From Desulfomicrobium sp. UBA5193 (lineage in GTDB: Bacteria; Desulfobacterota; Desulfovibrionia; Desulfovibrionales; Desulfomicrobiaceae): 55,234 nt of DNA. Below the pieces are notes generated by a model that saw nothing but the letters and a program-made list of their open reading frames with translations, ran no database searches and was not told the origin of the DNA. The position numbers were made by a program, and so were the translations under genes. Positions 1-6,682 of this stretch are shown here, in pieces; the stretch's first letter is position 1; every line of letters begins with the position of its first letter. The stretch is taken from the NCBI GenBank assembly GCA_002412965.1, contig DHWB01000010.1:144126-199359 (forward strand), read 5' to 3'.

Positions 1-17
1 AGCTAGACGATGGGGAC
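1..17 (-). tRNA. tRNA-Glu, 5' end only (cut by window edge)
   Basis: The reverse complement of bases 1-17 begins GTCCCCATCGTCTAG, the 5' acceptor and D-arm start of tRNA-Glu. The gene runs off the left edge, so the anticodon is not visible. Bases 1-23 are identical to bases 173-195, the corresponding part of the complete tRNA-Glu(UUC) at 112-189, which suggests a duplicated copy. Confidence 0.75.
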
Positions 18-20
18 GCA

Positions 21-94
21 TGGCTGGGTGACTTAGATTCGAACTAAGATTGACGGAGTCAGAGTCCGCTGTCCTACCGTTGAACGATCACCCA
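21..94 (-). tRNA. tRNA-Gln(CUG)
   Basis: The minus strand folds as a tRNA with acceptor stem TGGGTGA/TCACCCA, anticodon loop CTCTGAC (anticodon CUG, reading CAG), T-arm with GTTCGAAT, and an encoded 3' CCA at 21-23. It lies between two tRNA-Glu genes and is probably part of one tRNA transcript with them. Confidence 0.95.
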
Positions 95-111
95 GTAAAA
101 AACAAGAAAAG

Positions 112-189
112 TGGCGTCCCCAAGGGGATTTGAACCCCTGTTATCGGCGTGAAAGGCCGGTGTCCTGGACCTAGCTAGACGATGGGGAC
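112..189 (-). tRNA. tRNA-Glu(UUC)
   Basis: Acceptor stem GTCCCCA pairs with TGGGGAC. The anticodon loop is CTTTCAC (UUC), the T-loop TTCAAAT, and the 3' CCA is encoded at 112-114. The D arm is two bases longer than in the neighbouring tRNA-Glu(CUC). The lowest anticodon-stem pair appears to be a C-A mismatch (CCGGC opposite GCCGA), a small departure from the usual fully paired stem. Confidence 0.92.
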
Positions 190-218
190 GCATGGTTTGC
201 GTCAATATGAAAAAAAAG

Positions 219-294
219 TGGCGTCCCCAAGGGGGTTTGAACCCCTGTTAGCGGCGTGAGAGGCCGCCGTCCTAGGCCACTAGACGATGGGGAC
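219..294 (-). tRNA. tRNA-Glu(CUC)
   Basis: Minus-strand cloverleaf with acceptor GTCCCCA/TGGGGAC, perfectly paired anticodon stem GCGGC/GCCGC around loop CTCTCAC (anticodon CUC, reading GAG), T-loop TTCAAAC and encoded CCA at 219-221. It shares its acceptor and T arms almost exactly with the UUC isoacceptor next to it, so the two probably arose by duplication. Confidence 0.95.
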
Positions 295-300
295 GCATTT

Positions 301-376
301 TGGTGGGCCGTGAAGGGATCGAACCTTCGACTCTCTGCTTAAAAGGCAGATACTCTACCGTCTGAGTTAACGGCCC
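301..376 (-). tRNA. tRNA-Lys(UUU)
   Basis: Acceptor stem GGGCCGT/ACGGCCC, anticodon stem TCTGC/GCAGA with loop CTTTTAA (anticodon UUU), T-loop TTCGATC and encoded CCA at 301-303. It is the first tRNA downstream of serS on the same strand, 52 bases from the serS stop codon. Confidence 0.95.
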
Positions 377-428
377 GTAAAGAGAAGACGCTTCTATAGG
401 GGGGCCACTAGCTTGTCAAGCTGGAAAC

Positions 429-1712
429 TCAGGCTTTTTTCAACTCGATTCGATCCTGTCCATTCATGTACGGACGCAAGACTTCGGGCACGATGACGGA
501 ACCGTCCTCTTGCTGGTAATTCTCAAGAATTGCAACCATTGTTCGGCCTACGGCCAGGCCCGAACCGTTGAGCGTATGCACGAGGCGGCTCTTCTTGGAG
601 GCCGCCGGCTTGAAGCGGATCGCGGCCCTGCGGGCCTGGAAATCCTCGAAATTGGAGCAGGACGAGATCTCCCGATACTTGTCCTGGCCGGGCAGCCAGA
701 CCTCGATGTCATAGGTTTTGGCCGAGGAGAAGCCCAGGTCCCCGGCGCAGAGCGTGACCACCCGGTAGTGCAGGCCAAGCTTTTGCAGGATGCTCTCGGC
801 GTGGCCGAGAAGCTTTTCCAGTTCATCATATGATGAATCGGGGTGGACGAAGCGCACCAGCTCCACCTTGTCGAACTGATGCTGGCGGATCATGCCCTTG
901 GTGTCCTTGCCATAGGAGCCCGCTTCGGAACGGAAGCAGGCGGTGTAGGCGCAGTGGGCTATGGGCAGCTGGGCTTCAGCCAGGGTCGTGTCGCGGTAGA
1001 TGTTGGTCACCGGGACTTCGGCCGTGGGGATGAGGTAGTAGTTGGTGTTTTCGAGGTGGAACAGGTCCTCCTCAAATTTCGGGAGCTGCCCCGTGCCCAT
1101 CAGGCTCTCGCGGTTGACGATGACCGGGGGCATCACTTCGTCGTAGCCGTTTTCCATGGTCTGCACATCAAGCATGAAACTGATCATCGCCCGCTCCATC
1201 TTGGCGGCCCAACCTTTCAGGATGACAAAGCGGCTGCCTGTGATCTTGGCCGCCGTCTCGAAATCAAGTCCGCCCAAGGCGGTGCCCAGCTCCCAGTGCT
1301 CCTTGGGGGCGAAGGGCAGTGCGGGCTTCACGCCCCAGGTGCGGACTTCGCGGTTGTCGGATTCGTCCACGCCTTCGGGCACGGAGGCATGCGGAACATT
1401 GGGGATGGACATGATCCAGTCCGCGGTCTGCTGGTCGATATCCTTGAGTTCCTCGTCCAGCGCCTTGATGCGGGTCGACATGGCGGTCAATTCCGCCAGC
1501 AGCGGCTCCGCGTTCTCCCCGGTCTTTTTCATCCGGGCGATATCGCCCGAGGCCTGATTGCGGTGGGCTTTCAATTCTTCGACTTCGAGCAGCAGGTCAC
1601 GTCGCTTCTGATCTATGGAAAGGAATTCAGCGAGGTCGAGCTTACTGCGGCGTTTGCGCAGGCCGCTGATGACGTCGTCGGCGTTGGAACGAACAAATTT
1701 GATGTCGAGCAT
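429..1712 (-). CDS. serS: Seryl-tRNA synthetase
   Basis: This class II aminoacyl-tRNA synthetase charges tRNA-Ser (and tRNA-Sec) with serine in the cytoplasm. The protein has 427 residues, the usual length. An N-terminal coiled-coil tRNA-binding arm covers roughly residues 30-105. The catalytic core shows motif 2 (CFRSEAGSYGKDTKGMIRQHQF) and motif 3 (NGSGLAVGRTMVAILEN). The start chosen is the ATG at 1712 (MLDIKFV), which matches the family; an in-frame ATG at 1778 would add 22 unconserved residues. It heads a minus-strand block with the tRNA genes and is divergent from groES. In a selenoprotein-making organism this enzyme also supplies Ser-tRNA-Sec, which is relevant to the hysA relic near 49.5 kb. 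Confidence 0.98.
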   Translation of the reverse strand: MLDIKFVRSNADDVISGLRKRRSKLDLAEFLSIDQKRRDLLLEVEELKAHRNQASGDIARMKKTGENAEPLLAELTAMSTRIKALDEELKDIDQQTADWIMSIPNVPHASVPEGVDESDNREVRTWGVKPALPFAPKEHWELGTALGGLDFETAAKITGSRFVILKGWAAKMERAMISFMLDVQTMENGYDEVMPPVIVNRESLMGTGQLPKFEEDLFHLENTNYYLIPTAEVPVTNIYRDTTLAEAQLPIAHCAYTACFRSEAGSYGKDTKGMIRQHQFDKVELVRFVHPDSSYDELEKLLGHAESILQKLGLHYRVVTLCAGDLGFSSAKTYDIEVWLPGQDKYREISSCSNFEDFQARRAAIRFKPAASKKSRLVHTLNGSGLAVGRTMVAILENYQQEDGSVIVPEVLRPYMNGQDRIELKKA

Positions 1713-1928
1713 GGAAGCATCCTTGTCGTGGTCTCGCGGCCAGCCGTGAAAGGGGCTGTGCTTGCGGTTTCGAGGCAAAAAGCATAGCTTGCCTGAATAA
1801 GAATCACAAGCCGTGCTGTCCGAGGCGGCTTGATTTTTTTTTGTCGTCGTCTCTTGACTTCACTGAAGCAGGGATTATTTGGGCCTCTGTCTTACGCGGA
1901 CTGGATTTTTTTTCACCAGCTTCGCGTT

Positions 1929-1955
1929 TTGGCGCTCTATACGAGCGAGCGCCAA
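1929..1955 (+). promoter_or_regulatory. CIRCE-like HrcA operator upstream of groES
   Basis: There is a perfect 9-9-9 inverted repeat: TTGGCGCTC (1929-1937), a 9-base spacer, then GAGCGCCAA (1947-1955). The architecture matches CIRCE (TTAGCACTC-N9-GAGTGCTAA), differing at two positions per half with compensating changes, so symmetry is kept. It sits 48 bases before the groES start, where HrcA sites usually lie. A possible -10 element (CTATAC, 1937-1942) lies inside it. HrcA repression is inferred from the family; no hrcA gene is in this window. Confidence 0.85.
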
Positions 1956-2003
1956 AAAAATTATCTACACGGAAGAAATTCTTAAACATCTTGGAGGAAA
2001 AAC

Positions 2004-2294
2004 ATGAAACTCAGACCACTGCACGACCGTATTCTGGTCAAGCGTCTCGAAGAGGAGCAGGTAACCAAAGGCGGCATCATCATCCCCGATTCCGCAAAGG
2101 AAAAGCCCATCAAGGGTGAAGTGGTTGCCGCGGGTCCCGGCAAGGTCGCCGATGACGGAAAGCAGATTCCCATGGGCGTCAAGACTGGCGACAAGGTGAT
2201 CTTCAACAAGTACGCCGGCACTGAAATCAAGATCGATGGTGACGAACTGCTCATCATGCGTGAAGATGACATCCTCGCTGTAATCGAAGCCTAA
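2004..2294 (+). CDS. groES: Co-chaperonin GroES (Cpn10)
   Basis: GroES is the 10-kDa heptameric lid of the GroEL folding chamber. At 96 residues it is standard length. It opens with the typical MKLRPLHDRILVKR, has the mobile-loop region EEEQVTKGGIIIPDSAKEKP (residues 16-35) that docks onto GroEL, and ends in DDILAVIE. The ribosome binding site GGAGG lies about 8 bases before the ATG. It is followed after 28 bases by groEL, in the usual groESL order, and the CIRCE-like repeat upstream implies heat-shock control. Confidence 0.98.
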   Translation: MKLRPLHDRILVKRLEEEQVTKGGIIIPDSAKEKPIKGEVVAAGPGKVADDGKQIPMGVKTGDKVIFNKYAGTEIKIDGDELLIMREDDILAVIEA

Positions 2295-2322
2295 TTTTTT
2301 AAGAATTCAAGGAGACGCACAC

Positions 2323-3963
2323 ATGGCTGCTAAAATTATCAAGTTTGATGCCAAGGCCCGTGAAAAACTGAAAATCGGTGTGGACACCCTGGCCAATGCC
2401 GTCAAGGTCACCCTCGGACCCAAGGGACGCAACGTCGTCATCGAAAAATCTTTCGGTTCCCCGATCATCACCAAGGACGGCGTGACCGTGGCCAAGGAAA
2501 TCGAACTGGAAGACAGATTCGAGAACATGGGCGCCCAGATGGTCAAGGAAGTTGCCTCGAAGACTTCCGACATCGCCGGCGACGGCACCACCACCGCCAC
2601 CATCCTTGCCCAGGCCATCTTCACCGAAGGCATCAAGCTGGTTGCCGCCGGTCGTAACCCCATGTCCATCAAGCGCGGCATCGACAAGGCTGTCGAGGCC
2701 GTCATCGCGAGCCTGGACAAGCTGGCCAAGCCCACCCGCGATCAGAAGGAAATTGCCCAGGTCGGCACCATTTCCGCCAACAACGACCCCACCATCGGCA
2801 ACATCATTGCCGAAGCCATGGGCAAGGTCGGCAAGGAAGGCGTCATCACCGTTGAGGAAGCAAAGGGCCTGGAGACCAACCTGGATGTCGTCGAAGGCAT
2901 GCAGTTTGATCGCGGCTACCTGTCCCCCTACTTCGTGACCAATCCGGACAAGATGGTCTGCGAAATGGATGCCCCGCTGATCCTGATCAACGAGAAGAAG
3001 ATCTCCAACATGAAGGAACTGCTCCCCGTTCTGGAGCAGGCCGCCAAGATGGGCAAGCCCCTGGTCATCATCGCTGAAGACATCGAAGGCGAAGCCCTGG
3101 CCACCCTGGTTGTCAACAAGCTGCGTGGCACCCTGCAGGTCGTGGCCGTCAAGGCTCCCGGCTTCGGCGAGCGCCGCAAGGCCATGCTGCAGGATATAGC
3201 CATCCTGACCGGTGGCGAAGTTGTTTCCGATGATCTGGGCGTGAAGCTCGAGAGCATCGTTCTGAACCAGCTCGGTTCCGCCAAGCGCGTTGTCATCGAC
3301 AAGGAAAACACCACCATCGTTGACGGCGCCGGCGAAGCCGAAGCCATCAAGGCTCGTGTGAAGCAGATCCGCAACGAAATCGAGGAGACCTCCTCCGATT
3401 ACGATCGTGAGAAGCTGCAGGAACGTCTGGCCAAGATCGTTGGCGGCGTAGCCGTCATCAACGTTGGCGCAGCCACCGAGACCGAAATGAAGGAAAAGAA
3501 GGCCCGCGTGGAAGACGCCCTGAACGCCACCCGCGCTGCCGTTGAAGAAGGCATCGTGCCTGGCGGCGGCGTGGCGTTTGTGCGCTGCCAGTCCGCCCTG
3601 GACTCCGTCAAGCCCGCCGACGACGACGAGGCCGCCGGCGTACAGGTTGTCCGTCGCGCCATCGAAGAGCCCATCCGACAGATCTGCAACAACGCAGGTG
3701 TTGAAGGTGCCGTGGTCATCGACAAGGTCCGTCACGGCAAGGATGACTTCGGTTTTAACGCCGCCACCGGCGAATACGAAGACCTGCTCAAGTCCGGCGT
3801 CATCGATCCCAAGAAGGTGACCCGCATCGCTCTGCAGAACGCCGCTTCCGTGGCGTCCCTGCTCCTGACCACCGAGTGCGCCATCGCCGAGAAGCCCAAG
3901 GAAGAGTCTGCCCCGGCCATGCCCGGTGGCGGCGGCATGGGCGGCATGGGCGGCATGTACTAA
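2323..3963 (+). CDS. groEL: Chaperonin GroEL (Cpn60)
   Basis: GroEL is the ATP-driven 60-kDa chaperonin that encloses and folds cytosolic proteins. The 546 residues cover equatorial, intermediate and apical domains without gaps. Visible marks are the ATP-site sequence GDGTTTATILA (about residues 86-96), the apical-domain ALATLVVNKLRGTL segment, and the C-terminal GGM-rich tail (GGGGMGGMGGMY). The Shine-Dalgarno AAGGAG lies about 10 bases upstream. It is co-transcribed with groES and ends 22 bases before a strong terminator. Its codon use is strongly biased to C and G at third positions, as expected for a very highly expressed gene. Confidence 0.99.
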   Translation: MAAKIIKFDAKAREKLKIGVDTLANAVKVTLGPKGRNVVIEKSFGSPIITKDGVTVAKEIELEDRFENMGAQMVKEVASKTSDIAGDGTTTATILAQAIFTEGIKLVAAGRNPMSIKRGIDKAVEAVIASLDKLAKPTRDQKEIAQVGTISANNDPTIGNIIAEAMGKVGKEGVITVEEAKGLETNLDVVEGMQFDRGYLSPYFVTNPDKMVCEMDAPLILINEKKISNMKELLPVLEQAAKMGKPLVIIAEDIEGEALATLVVNKLRGTLQVVAVKAPGFGERRKAMLQDIAILTGGEVVSDDLGVKLESIVLNQLGSAKRVVIDKENTTIVDGAGEAEAIKARVKQIRNEIEETSSDYDREKLQERLAKIVGGVAVINVGAATETEMKEKKARVEDALNATRAAVEEGIVPGGGVAFVRCQSALDSVKPADDDEAAGVQVVRRAIEEPIRQICNNAGVEGAVVIDKVRHGKDDFGFNAATGEYEDLLKSGVIDPKKVTRIALQNAASVASLLLTTECAIAEKPKEESAPAMPGGGGMGGMGGMY

Positions 3964-3985
3964 GCCGTTCATATCCCAGAATGTC

Positions 3986-4016
3986 AAAGGGCCGGAAGCG
4001 ATTCCGGCCCTTTTTT
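3986..4016 (+). terminator. Rho-independent terminator of groESL
   Basis: A 12-bp perfect stem, AAAGGGCCGGAA (3986-3997) with TTCCGGCCCTTT (4002-4013), closes a GCGA loop and runs into a T tract to 4016. It starts 22 bases after the groEL stop codon. Confidence 0.95.
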
Positions 4017-4096
4017 GCGCCCTGCGTTTGCCCGCAGGCTGCGAACTGGCCAGCCCCCCCGTTTTGGGTGGTTTACAAATTTTTCAGTCAGTATCC

Positions 4097-4223
4097 GCAG
4101 GCTGTTCAAAAATGGTGAGATGCAAGGAAGCGAAAAAATCCAGGGCGCGCGGTGTATTTGGCATACATAAGCGGTCTGGATTTTTTCGCTGACGCAGCAG
4201 ATCGCCGTTTTTGGGCGGCCTGC
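4097..4223. repeat. MITE-like inverted repeat, copy A
   Basis: This 127-base element has long imperfect terminal inverted repeats. The left arm (4097-4143) begins GCAGGCTGTTCAAAAATGG and ends AAAAAATCCAG. The reverse complement of the right arm (4176-4223) begins GCAGGCCGCCCAAAAACGG and also ends AAAAAATCCAG. The element ends on the first base of the reversed stop codon of the downstream-operon gene at 4223-5014. It is the same family as copy B at 5029-5172 but in the opposite orientation. No transposase is encoded. The rest of the 206-base gap after the groEL terminator shows nothing I can name. Confidence 0.8.
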
Positions 4224-5014
4224 TACAGGTTGTGTTTGGGTAGGCGGTCCAGCAGGCGCAGGAATCCGTCCAGGATGGTCAGCGGGTGCGGCGGGCAGCC
4301 GGGGATGTAGAGGTCGATGGGGATGATCGGGTCCGCCCCACCGTTGTGCTGGGCGTGGCCGACAAAGGGGCCGCCGCTGATGGCGCAGGCGCCGAGCGCG
4401 ATGGCGATGCGCGGCTCGGGCACGGCCTCCCAGGTTTTCTGCAGGGCCAGTTCCATGCCTTTGGTCACGGGGCCGGTGATGAGCACGCCGTCGGCATGCC
4501 GGGGCGAAGCCGCGTACTGGATGCCGAAACGCCCCAGGTCCCAGCCGATGGTACCGAGCACGTTGATGTCCGCCTCGCAGGCGCCGCACCCACCCGCGCT
4601 GACCTGCCGCAGGCGCAGGGACCGGCCGAGCAGGCTTTTCATTTTCTTGTCCAGGGCTGCGGCCAAACGCAATTCTTCCTCTCCGGGTCTGCCCAGGATC
4701 AGGTCTTCGCGGCGGCGTACGGCCAGACGATGATCGTTTGTTCTGGTGATGGCTCCATGCGGGCAGGCCTGCACGCAGTCTCCGCAAAACAGGCAGCGGC
4801 CGAGGTCAAGGAGTGTGGCTCCTCCTGCTTCCCGGCTGATGGCCTTGGTCGGGCAGATGTCCAGGCATTCCGCGCAGCCGTCAGGGCAGACCGAGGCGTC
4901 GAGGCGTAGCGCTCCGCCGTGGCGGTCGGGCAGGGCCGGAGCCTGGCCCTTGGGGTAGGCCATGGTCATGCAGCCACGCCGCATCCGGTTCATGATGGTG
5001 TCAAATATATACAT
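4223..5014 (-). CDS. NuoB/HycG-like small subunit fused to a 2[4Fe-4S] ferredoxin domain (Ehr-like complex)
   Basis: This is a predicted electron-transfer subunit of a membrane complex in the group-4 hydrogenase / complex I superfamily. Residues 40-90 are a bacterial-type ferredoxin domain with two cluster motifs: C43, C47, C50, C54 and C74, C77, C80, C84. Residues 130-263 are the NuoB/HycG-type domain with four likely ligands of the proximal [4Fe-4S] cluster: C143, C146, C210, C240. In Hyf/Hyc these are separate proteins (HyfH and HyfI), so this is a fusion. The start at 5014 is supported by AAGGGGA six bases upstream. It is the last gene of the operon, set apart from the preceding gene by repeat copy B and bounded downstream by copy A. 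Confidence 0.88.
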   Translation of the reverse strand: MYIFDTIMNRMRRGCMTMAYPKGQAPALPDRHGGALRLDASVCPDGCAECLDICPTKAISREAGGATLLDLGRCLFCGDCVQACPHGAITRTNDHRLAVRRREDLILGRPGEEELRLAAALDKKMKSLLGRSLRLRQVSAGGCGACEADINVLGTIGWDLGRFGIQYAASPRHADGVLITGPVTKGMELALQKTWEAVPEPRIAIALGACAISGGPFVGHAQHNGGADPIIPIDLYIPGCPPHPLTILDGFLRLLDRLPKHNL

Positions 5015-5028
5015 GCGCGTTCCCCTTA

Positions 5029-5172
5029 GCAGGCTGCTCCAAAACGGCGATCTGTTTTGTCACTGCAGAAAATCCAGACCCTCACGTATTAATGAATACC
5101 CTTTCGGGCACACGTACGCTTCGGCCCTGGATTTTCTTTGTTCCTCGCATCTCACCATTTTGGAGCAGCCTG
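5029..5172. repeat. MITE-like inverted repeat, copy B
   Basis: This roughly 144-base element has terminal inverted repeats. The left arm begins GCAGGCTGCTCCAAAACGGC, and the reverse complement of the right end (5172 leftwards) begins CAGGCTGCTCCAAAATGG. Both arms continue to GAAAATCCAG. Read on the opposite strand it aligns with copy A along both arms, so A and B form a larger inverted repeat around the 4223-5014 gene. It lies inside the operon, between the large-subunit and small-subunit genes, immediately before the small subunit's ribosome binding site. Confidence 0.85.
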
Positions 5173-5194
5173 GACATTTGTAATTTTCCGTCAG

Positions 5195-6682
5195 TTAGAG
5201 GTCAAAGCCGCAGTAGGACAGGTTGAAGCTCTTGTTGCAGATGGGAAAGTCCGAGATGGCCGTGCCGCGCAAGGACAGGGCGAGGCCCGTCCAGTTGTGG
5301 AAGGACGGGTCCGTGACCTTGTAGCTGCGAAAGCGGCCGAAGTGGTCGGTCAGGGCCACATGGCAGACCTCTCCGCGCCAGCCTTCGACCAGGGATACGG
5401 CCAGGGATTCGGGCTGGGGGGAGGGCAGGGGGACGCGCAGTTCCCGGTCCAAAGGTACCTCAAGCTGTTCAAGGAGGTAGCGGCCGGAACGCTGCACTTC
5501 CAGCGAGCGCACCCGCGCGCGGGCAAAAATGTCTCCGCTGGGCCAGACCGCGACCGGAGCCTGGGAAAAGCGGTGCCAGCCCGCCGGATGATCGAAGCGC
5601 ACGTCCCGGACCAGTCCACAGGCCCGCGCCGCCGGGCCGACCAGGCCTATGTCCATGGCCTGGGACGGGTGCACGATGCCGACATTGCGAAAACGGACCC
5701 GGACCGAGGCCGCGTCCCAGAACCAGGCCATGGCCTGTTCCACATCGGCCATGTGGGTGATGAGCCTTTCCGTCAGTGTGTGAAGCCGTTCAAGCTCCAG
5801 ATCATGCCTGCATCCGCCGGGACGGATCAGCCCCCGCCCGAAGCGGTTGCCGCACATCAGCGCCGTCAGGTTCAGGAAATCTCCCCTAATTTTTCCGCAC
5901 GCCGCGGAGGTGGGCAGGAAGGCCACATCCATGGCCAGGGCGCCCATGTCGCCGGTGTGGTTGGCCAGCCGTTCAATCTCCAGGGCGATGGCCCGCAGCC
6001 ACTGCGCGCGCAAGGGAGCCTCCACTCCGCCGAGGGCCTCCATGACCGAGGCATGGGCCGTGGCGTGGGCGATGGTCGTGTCTCCGGAGATGGTCTCCAT
6101 CTGGCACATGGTCGCCGGGTGGGGACCGCCCGCAAGGGCCTCCTCGATGCCGCGGTGCTGGTAGCCAAGCGCGATCTCCAGATGCATGACCTCTTCACCG
6201 GCGCACTGAAAACGAAAATGTCCAGGTTCGATGACACCCGCGTGCACCGGGCCGACGGCCACCTCGTGCACCTCCCCGCCTTCCACGCGGAAGAACGGGG
6301 CATTGGCCGGGGCGTTGCCGTAGGTGCTGCGCACCGGCTTGAGCCATGGGTGCCCGACGGGAACGAGCCCGTACTGTTCCCATACCTCGCGCTCGAAGAG
6401 GTGGGCCTGTGGGTGCTTGCGGGTCAGCGAGGGGTACGATCCGCTCACCGGTTCGCTGCGAGCCACGCCGAGGATGCTTTCGGCATCCATGGCCAGCACT
6501 GCGACCAGGATGGTGCCGTCGTGATCGGGGTCGGGCACTCCGAACCAGGAGCACAGTCGTGCCCCGGATTCGATCATTTCTCCGGTCAATCGGACGAGCT
6601 TGGTCGCCGAAAAGACCGGGACCGAGGCCCACGAAATCTTCGAGGCATTGGCAAAGGAAAAAAATGGGGCGAGTGTGTTCAT
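5195..6682 (-). CDS. NuoCD/HycE-like large subunit lacking NiFe cysteines (Ehr-like)
   Basis: The 495 residues contain an N-terminal NuoC-like part (FEREVWEQYGL near residue 100) and a NuoD/hydrogenase-large-subunit part (GPVHAGVIEPGHF at 144-156, YQHRGIEEAL at 174-183). In true group-4 hydrogenases the next segment carries a CGxC motif; here it reads ETISGDTTIAH (196-206). The C-terminal DPCxxC is replaced by DFPICNKSFNLSYCGFDL. The Ni-Fe site therefore cannot form in the known way. This matches 'Ehr' complexes, known relatives of Ech/Hyf that lack these cysteines. The start at 6682 overlaps the upstream stop as ATGA. The natural electron partner is unknown. Confidence 0.88.
   Translation of the reverse strand: MNTLAPFFSFANASKISWASVPVFSATKLVRLTGEMIESGARLCSWFGVPDPDHDGTILVAVLAMDAESILGVARSEPVSGSYPSLTRKHPQAHLFEREVWEQYGLVPVGHPWLKPVRSTYGNAPANAPFFRVEGGEVHEVAVGPVHAGVIEPGHFRFQCAGEEVMHLEIALGYQHRGIEEALAGGPHPATMCQMETISGDTTIAHATAHASVMEALGGVEAPLRAQWLRAIALEIERLANHTGDMGALAMDVAFLPTSAACGKIRGDFLNLTALMCGNRFGRGLIRPGGCRHDLELERLHTLTERLITHMADVEQAMAWFWDAASVRVRFRNVGIVHPSQAMDIGLVGPAARACGLVRDVRFDHPAGWHRFSQAPVAVWPSGDIFARARVRSLEVQRSGRYLLEQLEVPLDRELRVPLPSPQPESLAVSLVEGWRGEVCHVALTDHFGRFRSYKVTDPSFHNWTGLALSLRGTAISDFPICNKSFNLSYCGFDL

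Noticed and set aside
843..1787. A 314-codon open frame antisense to serS
   Set aside because: Shadow of the strongly conserved serS frame; low-complexity Gly/Val/Asp composition typical of antisense reading.
1854..1955. A specific sigma-70 promoter for groES (TTGACT at 1854 with a -10 box)
   Set aside because: No -10 element lies at correct spacing from it; only the CIRCE-like operator is certain.
2299..3987. A 562-codon open frame antisense to groEL
   Set aside because: It is a mirror of the GC-biased groEL codons; no ribosome binding site or family resemblance, and groEL itself is certain.
5195..6682. Calling this gene a [NiFe] hydrogenase large subunit
   Set aside because: Both cysteine pairs needed for the NiFe site are missing, so a hydrogenase call is not supported.
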